This document shows, one piece after another, positions 1-8,007 of a stretch of 64,000 nucleotides of DNA (position 1 is the stretch's first letter; each line of letters begins with the position of its first letter). The translations under genes were made by a program, and so were the position numbers. The notes beneath the pieces are model-generated. The model was not told the DNA's origin. It made no database searches and saw only the letters and a list, made by a program, of their open reading frames with translations. This stretch comes from JAAZKA01 sp034926225 (lineage in GTDB: Bacteria; Bacillota; Clostridia; Oscillospirales; QAMX01), in contig JAYFRF010000004.1 in NCBI GenBank assembly GCA_034926225.1, forward strand, positions 124,001 to 188,000, in the 5' to 3' direction.

Positions 1-825
1 TGGGGCGTCGCGGCGACGGAGATCGGTTACGGCCTGATCGCGCTGCTCGGCGCGTCGGCCATGGTCATCGGCGCACGCAGAACCAAAACGGACGGAGTGG
101 ACTGCGTCGAGATTTTCTCGACGCGCATACCTCGTCCGAAGGCAGTCTGCGGCGGGATACTGCTCATCGGCGCGTCCTACTTTGCATCAGCTCTGTTTAC
201 GAACATCCTTTATATACTCTTTCCCGCGATGGTCGATCAGACGGTCGAGTCGATGAAAAACACCTTCTATGCGGCTAATTTGCCGACGATGCTCGTTGCG
301 ATGGCGCTGTTCCCGGCGATCTGCGAGGAGCTTGTGTTTCGCGGGGTCATGCAGTACGCTATTGACCGTCATGGGACACCGCGCATTGCGATACTCATGA
401 CCGGGGTCGTATTCGGCCTTTTCCATCTCGACCCGGTGCGTATTCCGATCGCGGCGATGACGGGAATCGTGCTGTGTTACGCGCTGTACCGGTCGAGATC
501 CATCTTCGTACCGATGCTGATGCACTTTATCAACAATGCGGCAAGCGCGTTAATCTCAGCGATAGCGCCCGCGACGAGCGAGGATGCGGTCACGGCGAGT
601 GAGGAGATGCTTGCGCAGTACGGGCTGCCGGGCAATTTTCTGTACCTCATCGCCGGGATAGAGCTGACGGTGATGGTGCTGGGGCTTTTGATCGGCGGGC
701 TGGCACTGCTAGAGCCGAATCCGACGGAAGCCTTAAAGAAGCATAAGGCTACGGCAATTGTGCTTGGGTGCATAGTAATGCTGCTCGGCGCGGGGTACTG
801 TGTGTTATCGATGGTGACCGTGTAG
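1..825 (+). CDS. CPBP-family intramembrane metalloprotease (5' end cut by the window)
   Basis: The frame is open from base 1, so the start lies outside the window; the first ATG inside is at 61. The visible 274 residues are mostly hydrophobic helices. The three CPBP (Abi/Rce1-type) signatures are present in order: a Glu-Glu motif (EELVFRG), a Phe-x3-His motif (FGLFHLD) and a late His/Asn motif (HFINN). These residues bind the metal in the family. Family members are membrane proteases or putative ones linked to immunity to self-made peptides or to prenyl-type processing; the substrate cannot be inferred here. A second CPBP gene lies at 44486-45349. The following sugar kinase starts 71 bases later, with a TATAAT-like hexamer at 841-846 but no good -35, so read-through is possible. 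Confidence 0.85.
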   Translation, partial: WGVAATEIGYGLIALLGASAMVIGARRTKTDGVDCVEIFSTRIPRPKAVCGGILLIGASYFASALFTNILYILFPAMVDQTVESMKNTFYAANLPTMLVAMALFPAICEELVFRGVMQYAIDRHGTPRIAILMTGVVFGLFHLDPVRIPIAAMTGIVLCYALYRSRSIFVPMLMHFINNAASALISAIAPATSEDAVTASEEMLAQYGLPGNFLYLIAGIELTVMVLGLLIGGLALLEPNPTEALKKHKATAIVLGCIVMLLGAGYCVLSMVTV

Positions 826-896
826 CGATATTACAGGGCGTATAATCTGCGAGGCAGCAGGTTACATAGAAAAATGGGGGAAGGGTTGAGACGCAA

Positions 897-2357
897 ATGT
901 CCTATTTTATCGGGATCGACGTCGGCACCTCCAGCGTGAAGGCTGCGCGGCTGTACGGCGGGAAGACAACGACCTATCGCGCGGTATATGATCCGGCACT
1001 GGGCAACACGCCGACGGCATGGTGGAAGGCGCTTGCCGACGCCGTGGCGCAGGTATCGGCGGATACGGGCACCGACTGCGCGGGACTCGGGCTTACGGCG
1101 CAGGTCGGCACTTACCTGCTTGCCGACACAAAGCGGCCGGTGGAGGCATGGCCGGTTTACGGCTGGGGCGGCTCCGGCGGCACAAAGCAGCGGGAAGCGC
1201 TGCAGGATCGCTTCGGCACGGAATTTTTCATCGCCCATACGGGTATGCCGATGCCCAAAGTACCGTCGTATCCGGCGTCCAGGCTGCGCTGGTTTATCGA
1301 AGAACGGGCGCACGAATGGGCGCGCGCCGCAAGGATTCTTGCGCCGAAGGATTTTTTGTATGAGAAGCTGACGGGGAAGCTCTGCTCCGACACGCTGACA
1401 TGGAACGGCCTGTCGGATCCGCTGACGGGGAACCCCAATCCGGAATTTCTCGCGGCGCTGGGGATGAACCCCGAACGCTTCGCGCCAATGTATCCTTCCT
1501 TGTGCGCGCCGGCGGGGCTTTGTGAGGATGCGGCGCGGAAACTCGGACTGTCGGCAGGTACGCCGGTATACTTAGGCTGCAACGATTCCCATGCGTCGTT
1601 TTTGGGTATGGGCATCTCGGGGATCGGGCAGGCATTCGATCTGACGGGTACATCGGAGCATGTCGGACTCATCAGTCCCATGCCGGTCGGCGACGGGGAA
1701 ATGATCTGTTCGACCTTCTTCGAGGGCTGCGCGACGTTCGGCGTAACGGCGTCGTCCGGCTCGTCGATCGACTGGGGTTACCGTATCTGCGGAATGCCGC
1801 AGAATGCCGAGACGGAAGCGCTTGTAACCGAACGCTTCCATGCGATGGAGGACGGACGGGCGCACCCGCCGGTATTCCTGCCGTATGTAACCGGTGAACG
1901 CACGCCGATCTGGGACGGTGATGCGAGAGGCGCGTTCATCGGGCTGTCGGCGGAGCATAAACCGGCGGATCTGCTCTATAGCGTGCTGGAGGGCGTGGTC
2001 TTTTCGATCGCGCATATCTGGTCCGGGCTGCCGGGGGAGCTGACGGAGGATGTCCGAACGATCCGGCTTGGCGGTGGGGCATGCGAAAATTCACTCCTTA
2101 ACGAGATGAAAGCGGCGCTTTTAGGGCTGACGCTGGAAATTCCGGCAGAGAAGAACGTGGGCGCTTTAGGCGCCGGGCTGATTGCCGCGGCGGGATCGGG
2201 CGCGTATGCAAGCCTGCGCGACGCGGTGAGCGCTTATGTTACACTGTCGGGCAGGGTGATGCCGAAGGCGGATCCGATGCCGCTGAAACGGAGATTTGCG
2301 CTGTATCGGAAGCTTTCCGGTATCAACCGCGAGTTTGGCGTAACGGCGGCGCTGTAA
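897..2357 (+). CDS. FGGY-family carbohydrate kinase (xylulokinase-like)
   Basis: The 486-residue protein has the length and two-domain architecture of FGGY sugar kinases. The N-terminal phosphate-1 motif (GIDVGTSSVKAARL) and the C-terminal adenosine-binding motif (LGGGACENSLLNEM, around residue 395) are both visible. FGGY kinases phosphorylate free pentoses, ketoses or polyols with ATP in the cytosol. Overall spacing is closest to xylulokinases, but the substrate cannot be assigned. The ATG at 897 follows a GGGAAGGG stretch at a suitable distance. There is no isomerase or transporter beside it, which is unusual for a catabolic sugar kinase; its neighbours are a CPBP protease and an RNA gene. 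Confidence 0.85.
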   Translation: MSYFIGIDVGTSSVKAARLYGGKTTTYRAVYDPALGNTPTAWWKALADAVAQVSADTGTDCAGLGLTAQVGTYLLADTKRPVEAWPVYGWGGSGGTKQREALQDRFGTEFFIAHTGMPMPKVPSYPASRLRWFIEERAHEWARAARILAPKDFLYEKLTGKLCSDTLTWNGLSDPLTGNPNPEFLAALGMNPERFAPMYPSLCAPAGLCEDAARKLGLSAGTPVYLGCNDSHASFLGMGISGIGQAFDLTGTSEHVGLISPMPVGDGEMICSTFFEGCATFGVTASSGSSIDWGYRICGMPQNAETEALVTERFHAMEDGRAHPPVFLPYVTGERTPIWDGDARGAFIGLSAEHKPADLLYSVLEGVVFSIAHIWSGLPGELTEDVRTIRLGGGACENSLLNEMKAALLGLTLEIPAEKNVGALGAGLIAAAGSGAYASLRDAVSAYVTLSGRVMPKADPMPLKRRFALYRKLSGINREFGVTAAL

Positions 2358-2390
2358 ATATTACAAATTGAATACAGAAATAAAATCCTC

Positions 2391-2419
2391 TTGAAATTCG
2401 GTATTATATTTGCTATAAT
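2391..2419 (+). promoter_or_regulatory. Sigma-A promoter of the 2.4-2.7 kb RNA
   Basis: TTGAAA at 2391-2396, a 17-base spacer, and a perfect TATAAT at 2414-2419. The start of transcription would be near 2426. No convincing open reading frame begins within the next 300 bases, so this promoter appears to serve a noncoding RNA. Confidence 0.8.
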
Positions 2420-2425
2420 GAACAT

Positions 2426-2735
2426 ACAATAAAACGGTTCCGTAAGAGACCTTGTTTTCAAGACCTTTTTCGGATGCCATAAGTGACTTCCTACGCGGTG
2501 CGTGTATGAGTTTTGTTATTAACCCACAATTAATAACAAATAGGGAGATCGGACTTCCTCTATGGTTTGCAGGCCTCCCGCTTGCGCGGTCTTGACCGAC
2601 GTTTGGCGGATGTTGGAAGCAGTGAAGTAGCGGAGAGATTTCCCGCCCTACACTCGTAGGTTATTAATTCAACTCCGGTTACGGCTGATGTGGGGTCATG
2701 AGGGGCGCGAGCTTTGCAGCTTGCGCCCTTTATTC
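2426..2735 (+). ncRNA. Unassigned structured noncoding RNA (about 310 nt)
   Basis: The transcript is bounded by a strong promoter (2391-2419) and an intrinsic terminator (2703-2735) and holds no plausible coding sequence. Pairing is visible at several levels. A likely closing helix joins 2473-2481 with 2689-2697. A second long-range helix joins CCTACG (2490-2495) with CGTAGG near 2656-2661. A perfect local hairpin has arms GTTATTAA and TTAATAAC (about 2515-2538). A GGGAG/CTCCC hairpin spans roughly 2543-2580, followed by a GGTC-TT-GACC hairpin. It lacks the SRP core motif, the RNase P conserved segments, a tmRNA 3' acceptor end and a T-box sequence. A 6S-like or other orphan RNA is possible; I do not assign a family. 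It could be a leader of the downstream gene, but the terminator and promoter argue for an independent transcript. Confidence 0.65.
2703..2735 (+). terminator. Intrinsic terminator of the RNA
   Basis: Eleven-base stem (2703-2713 with 2718-2728, one G-T wobble), tetraloop TTGC, followed by TTTATTC. It ends before the ribosome site of the sialidase-like gene at 2771, separating the RNA from that gene unless read-through is regulated. Confidence 0.8.
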
Positions 2736-2770
2736 ATCGATCATGTCCATACTTATAAGGAGGCATCCCC

Positions 2771-3844
2771 ATGAAATATACCGTTATGCCGGGCAATACC
2801 CCCGGCGAAGGTATTCTGTTTGTCAACCACCACGAAAAGCAGCGCTCGGGGCATCTCGGACACGCGTTGGTTGAGTACGAGGACGGCAAGCTTCTCGCGT
2901 TCTACGCAAACTGCGCGGGGGCGCGCAATCACGGACATTCCGGCTTCGGCTGGGTCGAGTACCGCCGCTCGGAGGATGCCGGGAAGACATGGGGAGAGCC
3001 GGTGGTGCTGCCATATTCCGCACGGATGTTTCTCGACGGGGAATACACGGTCGCGTGTGAGAAGGCGGTACGCGCGGCTGACGGTTCCATCGTCGTTGCA
3101 TGCCTGTTAAGCCAATGCAAGCCCGCCTGGGAGCCGTGGGGCGTACCGACGGTGATCCGCAGCACGGATGGCGGCGTAACATGGAGCGCACCGAAGCCGA
3201 TGACAGACGAAGCGGGCAGACTCTACGATCTGCGCGTCTGCGATGGCGTGGTGTACGGATTGTTTTTCGCAAACGACGGCTCGGAGAGCTTCCTTGGGAA
3301 CAAACCGGAGCACCAGTACAAGCTGCTTGTCAGCACGGACAACGGCGAAACTTTCACGGAGCGCTCGACGCTGCCGTTTGCGACGACGGGGCGGGGCTAC
3401 GGCTCGCTGCTCTTTAGCCCAGACGGGATGCTCGCGGCTTACGTCTACAACGCGGCGGACGAGTATCACCTTGACTACTGCGTCAGCGCCGACAGCGGCA
3501 GCACATGGACGTCCCCCGCGCAGTCGGAGGTTAAAAAGCGTATCCGGAACCCGCAGACGGCGTACTTAAACGGGCTGTGTTTTCTGCATGGTCGTTCCGG
3601 CTGTGTGGATAAGAATGTGCCGTCGAACTTTGTACTGTATAGCTCGGAGGACGGCGTACACTGGGACGACGGCATATTCCTGCGCATACCGCCGGAGGGC
3701 GCGTGGGGCACGGCGTCGTACTATTCAAATAACCTCGTCGTCGGCGCGCTCGGTGACGGGAAGCAGAGGTTGCTGATTCAGGCATCCGACGCTTACGAAG
3801 AAGCGTGTACCGATATCCGCCACTGGTGGATTGACGTTGAATAA
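2771..3844 (+). CDS. Sialidase-like BNR/Asp-box beta-propeller protein
   Basis: The protein has 357 residues. At least five Asp-box repeats of the S-x-D-x-G-x-T-W type are recognisable (SEDAGKTW, STDGGVTW, STDNGETF, SADSGSTW, SSEDGVHW) at roughly 50-60 residue intervals, as expected for a six-bladed sialidase-superfamily propeller. The family includes exo-alpha-sialidases and other glycan-binding or glycosidic enzymes. I cannot confirm the full catalytic set (arginine triad, Tyr/Glu pair), so activity on sialic acid is inference. No signal peptide is visible, so it is probably cytosolic and would act on imported oligosaccharides. The start follows AAGGAGG at good spacing. A very strong terminator follows directly. 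Confidence 0.75.
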   Translation: MKYTVMPGNTPGEGILFVNHHEKQRSGHLGHALVEYEDGKLLAFYANCAGARNHGHSGFGWVEYRRSEDAGKTWGEPVVLPYSARMFLDGEYTVACEKAVRAADGSIVVACLLSQCKPAWEPWGVPTVIRSTDGGVTWSAPKPMTDEAGRLYDLRVCDGVVYGLFFANDGSESFLGNKPEHQYKLLVSTDNGETFTERSTLPFATTGRGYGSLLFSPDGMLAAYVYNAADEYHLDYCVSADSGSTWTSPAQSEVKKRIRNPQTAYLNGLCFLHGRSGCVDKNVPSNFVLYSSEDGVHWDDGIFLRIPPEGAWGTASYYSNNLVVGALGDGKQRLLIQASDAYEEACTDIRHWWIDVE

Positions 3845-3896
3845 AGAAGTATCCTCCCACCGCTTATCGTACAGGCGGTGGGAGGATACTTCTTTA
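3842..3896. terminator. Bidirectional terminator, 22-bp perfect stem
   Basis: Bases 3842-3863 pair perfectly with 3875-3896 around an 11-base loop. T-rich ends face both ways, so it serves the convergent genes on either side and overlaps the stop codons of both. Confidence 0.9.
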
Positions 3897-4094
3897 TTCG
3901 GATTTATTGCGGCTGCGGAAGAAAAGCACAAGCTGGTAAATATAGAAGACACTTAAAGGTACGAGCAGGAACAAACCGGCGTAAAAACGTGTGAAAAGCA
4001 TGAGAATAATGCCGATAACGCATAATGAAAGGCCAAGGATCAGGAGAAACAGAGCTTTTTTGTCGGAAAACGGATAGTTCATGAGGTTACTCAC
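3894..4094 (-). CDS. Small two-helix membrane protein, unknown
   Basis: A 66-residue protein with two hydrophobic segments (about residues 13-31 and 35-57) separated by a short FTRFY turn, and a basic C-terminal tail (FRSRNKSE). I recognise no family. It lies 9 bases downstream of the MATE exporter on the same strand, so it is probably co-transcribed and could be an accessory subunit or simply a small integral membrane protein. Met-5 is an alternative start; the ribosome site is weak for either. The stop lies inside the bidirectional terminator. Confidence 0.6.
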   Translation of the reverse strand: MSNLMNYPFSDKKALFLLILGLSLCVIGIILMLFTRFYAGLFLLVPLSVFYIYQLVLFFRSRNKSE

Positions 4095-4103
4095 TTTCTG
4101 TGC

Positions 4104-5462
4104 CTAAACAAGCTTCTTTTCAGTCCATGCACGGCTGCGGTAACGAAGGAGGAAAAAGATGCTGCGTGCGATCCAGTCGATGTACATGCCGTACCAGACG
4201 CCGTGGACGCCGAGCGTTGTAAAACGCGTGAGGATATAGGAGACGATCAGACGGAAAACAATCATGCTCGCAATGGAACCGTACATATTGAACTGGACGT
4301 CGCCAGCACCGCGCAGAGCGTTCGGAAGGACGAATGATACTGACCAGAATAGAGGCATCATCCACAAATAGGTATAAAGAATCGCACGAATGACCTCGTT
4401 GACCTCGGGAGGCTGGTTATATAGCCCGATAAACGGCGTCATCAGGAAGAGACAGGCTACGCAGGTGACGACATGCATCAGCGACGACAGTACGACGCCG
4501 GTACGGGTAACGGAACGGGCGCGGGCCTTGTCGTCCATACCGATGAATTTGCCGACGATCGGTACCAGCGTCAAAGAAAATGCGCTGCCGGGGACGAGCA
4601 GGAGGTTGCACATATTGTTGGCGATGCTGTTTGCGGCGAGGGAGACGGTGCCGAAGGGGATGATGAAGGTCTGCGTCAGCAGACGGCCGCCCTGGAAGAT
4701 GAGGTTTTCGATGGACATCGGGATACCGATGAACAGCACGGTACGAACGACACGGAAATCGAACTTTTTGATGAGCAGCGTCTGTACATTCAGATGCTCG
4801 TTGCCGTTGCGTACGAGGAAAAGCCCGTGGACAGCGCCGTAGGCGCGCGCAATGATGAGTGCAAGACCGGGACTGAGCATGCCGAGACCGAGCCGAACGA
4901 AGAGCCAGGAGAACAGCGCGTAGAGGCTGTTAGTGAGGATACTCAGGAGCATTGTCTTACGCGGAAAACCGGAGCCGCGGATGATGTTCGCGCTGGCGCT
5001 GTAGAGCATGAAGAAGGGGATGGAAAAGGCGCTCGTAATGAGGAAGGTGCGTCCGTTGGTGACGATTGCTTCGTCGGCTTGTCCGAGTACGATGTTCAGG
5101 ATGGGCCGGCTGAAGACCAGAATCAACGCCAGCATCACAAGACTGATACAGGTTAAAAACCAAATCGACTGGACGGCCACACGGCCCGCGCCGATGGGGT
5201 CGCGCTTGCCGCGATACTGGGCGACGACGACGGCCGCGCCGGTACCCATGGCGAGGAAGATCTGCAGCAGGAAAATGTTGAGCGCCTCGACGAGGTTGAA
5301 GGCGGAAACTTCCGCACTGCCCAGACGCGCGAGGGTGGAGCTGGTGATGATGCTGCAAATGGAGATGCAGAGCTGTTCGAAGAAGATGGGTGCGAAGAAG
5401 ATCAACAGTTCCCGCAGATCTGCGTGAAGTGTCGAAAACCGGGGATTTTGCACCTTAACCAT
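4104..5462 (-). CDS. MATE-family efflux transporter
   Basis: A 452-residue, twelve-helix membrane protein with the family's internal twofold layout. N-terminal features such as the SICSIITSS segment and VVAQYRG fit DinF/NorM-like MATE proteins of Clostridia. MATE proteins export cationic drugs or metabolites using Na+ or H+ gradients; the substrate is not predictable. Length is typical. It has its own promoter in the divergent region upstream (5513-5541), which also carries two perfect palindromes that may be operators. The small membrane protein at 3894-4094 follows directly. Confidence 0.88.
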   Translation of the reverse strand: MVKVQNPRFSTLHADLRELLIFFAPIFFEQLCISICSIITSSTLARLGSAEVSAFNLVEALNIFLLQIFLAMGTGAAVVVAQYRGKRDPIGAGRVAVQSIWFLTCISLVMLALILVFSRPILNIVLGQADEAIVTNGRTFLITSAFSIPFFMLYSASANIIRGSGFPRKTMLLSILTNSLYALFSWLFVRLGLGMLSPGLALIIARAYGAVHGLFLVRNGNEHLNVQTLLIKKFDFRVVRTVLFIGIPMSIENLIFQGGRLLTQTFIIPFGTVSLAANSIANNMCNLLLVPGSAFSLTLVPIVGKFIGMDDKARARSVTRTGVVLSSLMHVVTCVACLFLMTPFIGLYNQPPEVNEVIRAILYTYLWMMPLFWSVSFVLPNALRGAGDVQFNMYGSIASMIVFRLIVSYILTRFTTLGVHGVWYGMYIDWIARSIFFLLRYRSRAWTEKKLV

Positions 5463-5500
5463 GATGACCTCTTTAGCATCGCCGATGTGAGGCCGGCGAG

Positions 5501-5518
5501 TATAATAGCGCTATTATA
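5501..5518. promoter_or_regulatory. Perfect 18-base palindrome over the MATE -10 element
   Basis: TATAATAGCGCTATTATA reads the same on both strands. On the minus strand its first arm is the -10 box of the MATE promoter, so a dimeric repressor bound here would block that promoter. No regulator gene lies beside it. Confidence 0.5.
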
Positions 5519-5541
5519 TCACGCCGGACGGGAAAACACAA
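5513..5541 (-). promoter_or_regulatory. Promoter of the MATE gene
   Basis: On the minus strand: TTGTGT at 5541-5536, a 17-base spacer, and TATAAT at 5518-5513. The start of transcription is near 5506, about 45 bases upstream of the gene. Confidence 0.65.
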
Positions 5542-5568
5542 CCCCTTATTCCGCACATACCGCAGTGT

Positions 5569-5591
5569 CCTGTGTAGGACTCCTACACAGG
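5569..5591. repeat. Perfect 11-base inverted repeat in the divergent intergenic region
   Basis: CCTGTGTAGGA (5569-5579) and TCCTACACAGG (5581-5591) are separated by one base. The near-zero spacing suits a protein-binding dyad better than an RNA hairpin. It lies upstream of the -35 boxes of both divergent promoters. Confidence 0.55.
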
Positions 5592-5618
5592 CGGATTTGT
5601 CAAACGCGGCGCAGGGGG

Positions 5619-5647
5619 TTGCAAAACGGCGATGCATGTGGTATACT
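5619..5647 (+). promoter_or_regulatory. Promoter of the UDP-sugar dehydrogenase gene
   Basis: TTGCAA at 5619-5624, 17-base spacer, TATACT at 5642-5647. The start of transcription would be near 5654, about 34 bases before the ATG at 5688. Confidence 0.7.
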
Positions 5648-5687
5648 GGATGTAAAACATAGGAATCTGACATGGGAGAATAGATAT

Positions 5688-6896
5688 ATGGCGGAAATTC
5701 GGAAAATCTGCGTCGTCGGGGTGGGCTACATCGGGCTGCCGACCTGCGTGGTGCTGGCGCAGGCGGGATATCAGGTCTATGGCGCGGATATCAACGAAAA
5801 GATCATCAGCTCGCTTGAGTCGGGGGTTGTCCCGATCGACGAGCCGGGGCTGCAGGAGGAATATGACGCCGCGCGGGAACGGCTGCACTTCAGTGTCAAA
5901 CCTGAGGAGGCGGATGCGTTTTATATCTGCGTGTCCACGCCGCTGGATATGACAGGCGCGGAACCGAGGGCAAAGCTGGATTATGTATTCTCTGCGGCAT
6001 CGGCGATCGCGAAGGTGCTCCGGCCGGGGAATCTGGTGATCCTCGAGTCGTCAGTACCGCCGAAGACGACGCGGCGGGTCGCAGAGCTTTTAGCGCAGGA
6101 GTCTGGGCTTGCGGCGGACGCGTTCTATGCGGTACATTGTCCGGAACGCGTGATCCCGGGGCAGATGCTGCGCGAGCTGCGGGAAAACGACCGGTTGATC
6201 GGCTCACCGACGGAGGAGGGCGCACGGCTTGCGAAAACGATCTATGATCGCATTTTGACGAAAGGCAGCGTACGTGTGACCGACGACGTGACGGCGGAAA
6301 CGGCGAAGCTTGCGGAGAATGCGTTTAGGGATGTGAATATCGCATATGCCAACGAACTTTCGGTGATCGCGGCGGGACTCGGCATCGACGTGTTCGAGGT
6401 GATCGAGCTTGCCAACTGCCATCCGCGCGTGAACATCAACACGCCGGGCATCGGCGTCGGCGGACATTGCATCCCGGTGGTACCGTGGTTTTTGTGCGAG
6501 CAGTTCCCGGACGATACGGCGCTGATGCATGCGGCACGCGCGGTCAACGACCATAAGCCGGTCTGGGCAGCCGACCGCGTCGGTGAAATCGTCGCTCCGC
6601 CGGCGGATATCTGCGTGCTGGGCATGACGTACAAGCCGGATGTGGACGATCTGCGTGACTCAGCGAGCGTGGATTTTGCGATGCTGTTGGCGTCGAGAGG
6701 GTATCACGTAACGGTATGCGAGCCGAATGTGAAAGCGGAGACGATCTGCGGACTTGCGAATGTGACGCTGGAGGACGCGTTGAAGACGGGTTTCGTCGTC
6801 GTGAGCCTGGCGCACAAGGAATTCCGGGAGAACCGCGAAAGAATCGCAAAGGTACCCCATTATGACGCGGTAGGGCTTTTGTGTGACGTAAAATAA
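5688..6896 (+). CDS. Nucleotide-sugar dehydrogenase (UDP-ManNAc dehydrogenase / WecC type)
   Basis: The 402-residue protein starts at the ATG at 5688, behind a GGGAGA site and the promoter at 5619-5647; the frame is open further upstream but that extension resembles nothing. The N-terminal Rossmann motif (GVGYIGLPTCVVLAQAGY), the central helix region, and the catalytic-cysteine segment GIGVGGHCIPVVPWF (around residue 258) identify the UDP-glucose/GDP-mannose dehydrogenase superfamily. The HCIPV..WF form is characteristic of UDP-N-acetylmannosamine dehydrogenases. The enzyme would oxidise C6 of a UDP-sugar with two NAD+ to give a uronic acid for surface polysaccharide. No glycosyltransferase or epimerase partner is adjacent. 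The aldo/keto reductase follows after 14 bases. Confidence 0.85.
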   Translation: MAEIRKICVVGVGYIGLPTCVVLAQAGYQVYGADINEKIISSLESGVVPIDEPGLQEEYDAARERLHFSVKPEEADAFYICVSTPLDMTGAEPRAKLDYVFSAASAIAKVLRPGNLVILESSVPPKTTRRVAELLAQESGLAADAFYAVHCPERVIPGQMLRELRENDRLIGSPTEEGARLAKTIYDRILTKGSVRVTDDVTAETAKLAENAFRDVNIAYANELSVIAAGLGIDVFEVIELANCHPRVNINTPGIGVGGHCIPVVPWFLCEQFPDDTALMHAARAVNDHKPVWAADRVGEIVAPPADICVLGMTYKPDVDDLRDSASVDFAMLLASRGYHVTVCEPNVKAETICGLANVTLEDALKTGFVVVSLAHKEFRENRERIAKVPHYDAVGLLCDVK

Positions 6897-6910
6897 AGGA
6901 GGTTTATCCG

Positions 6911-7960
6911 ATGGACTATCTGACACCGAACAAACAACTTTACGGACTCCCCGGCAGCGCCGAGGACTTCCGCGGGATGCCGTACAGAAGGCTTGGGCGT
7001 TCCGGACTGAAGGCGAGCGTCGTGGGGCTTGGCACATGGAAATTCGGGCTGCCGGAGACGGGCGACGGTTCGCGCGTGGACGAGGAAACCGCGTTCGAAA
7101 TCTTTGACCGCGCATGGGAGACGGGCGTCACGTTCTGGGACACAGCGAACCGGTATAACGAGTCGTCGGGGAACTCGGAGCGTCTGATCGGCCGGTGGCT
7201 TGCGGAGAACCCGGCACTGCGGCGGGATATCGTGCTGGCGACGAAGATGCGGGGCCTGATGGACGGTACGACGCCGAACCACGCGGGGCTGTCGCGGCAG
7301 AATATCATGGACGCCGTGTACGCGTCGCTTGAGCGCCTGCAGACAGACCACATCGATTTGCTGTATTTCCATCGGCCGGACGATGAAGCGGAAGCCGAGG
7401 AGAGTATTGCGGCGGTGGACGACCTCATCCGCGGGGATATGGTGCGGTATTTCGCGGTATCGAACTGTGATATTGCGCATTTCGAGGCGTATGACGCCGC
7501 GAGAAAGAGCGAAGGCAGCATTCGCACGAGGATTGTCGCCGTGCAGAACGGATTTGATATCCTGCGCGGCGAGCATAAAGCGGAGTGCGGGATGTTAGAA
7601 TTATGCGCACAGCGCGGCGTGTCATATATTGCCTGGAGTCCCTTGGCAGAGGGGCTTTTGACGGGGCGGTACAATAACCCCGGGAAGGTCAAAAAAGGTG
7701 ACAGGCTCTATGACCAGAAAAGCGCGCTGTATCAGGACGCGGGCCTGCAAAAAAAGCTTGCGGTACTGGCGGAGCTTGCGGCGGGGCTTGACATTTCGAT
7801 GACGAGGCTGGTGCTTGGCTATATGCTGACGCTGCCGGGGATGACGCATGTGATTCCGGCGGCGAGCACCGTAGCGCAGCTTGAGGATAATGCGCAAGCG
7901 GGAAAGCTGACGCTGGACGGCGAGACGCGCGAGAGAATCCGGACGGCGCTGGAAGGGTAA
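6911..7960 (+). CDS. Aldo/keto reductase
   Basis: A 349-residue TIM-barrel oxidoreductase. The catalytic Asp and Tyr fall in the segment ...FWDTANRYNESSGNSERLIG, with a Lys in VLATKMRG and an acidic/His element further on (DHIDLLYFHRPD). The NADPH-binding C-terminal part (VIPAASTVAQLEDN) is also typical. Members reduce carbonyls or act on sugars in the cytosol; this one resembles the YajO/YghZ-like long form. AGGAGG precedes the ATG at ideal spacing. It is probably co-transcribed with the preceding dehydrogenase and ends at a strong terminator. Confidence 0.88.
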   Translation: MDYLTPNKQLYGLPGSAEDFRGMPYRRLGRSGLKASVVGLGTWKFGLPETGDGSRVDEETAFEIFDRAWETGVTFWDTANRYNESSGNSERLIGRWLAENPALRRDIVLATKMRGLMDGTTPNHAGLSRQNIMDAVYASLERLQTDHIDLLYFHRPDDEAEAEESIAAVDDLIRGDMVRYFAVSNCDIAHFEAYDAARKSEGSIRTRIVAVQNGFDILRGEHKAECGMLELCAQRGVSYIAWSPLAEGLLTGRYNNPGKVKKGDRLYDQKSALYQDAGLQKKLAVLAELAAGLDISMTRLVLGYMLTLPGMTHVIPAASTVAQLEDNAQAGKLTLDGETRERIRTALEG

Positions 7961-7970
7961 ACTAAAGAAA

Positions 7971-8007
7971 ACGAGGGTATGCATTTTATGCATACCCTCG
8001 TTTTTTT
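7971..8007. terminator. Intrinsic terminator, 14-bp stem
   Basis: Bases 7971-7984 pair perfectly with 7988-8001 around a TTT loop, with seven Ts after the stem on the plus strand and an A-rich run before it that serves the opposite strand. It separates the aldo/keto reductase from the convergent ATPase gene. Confidence 0.9.

Noticed and set aside
2426..2735. Assignment of the RNA as 6S RNA, SRP RNA, RNase P RNA, tmRNA or a T-box leader
   Set aside because: Key conserved segments of SRP, RNase P, tmRNA and T-box are missing, and 6S cannot be confirmed by eye, so it is left unnamed.
5424..5687. Longer start for the UDP-sugar dehydrogenase
   Set aside because: The added 88 residues overlap the MATE gene and the promoter and do not resemble the family; ATG 5688 places the Rossmann motif correctly.
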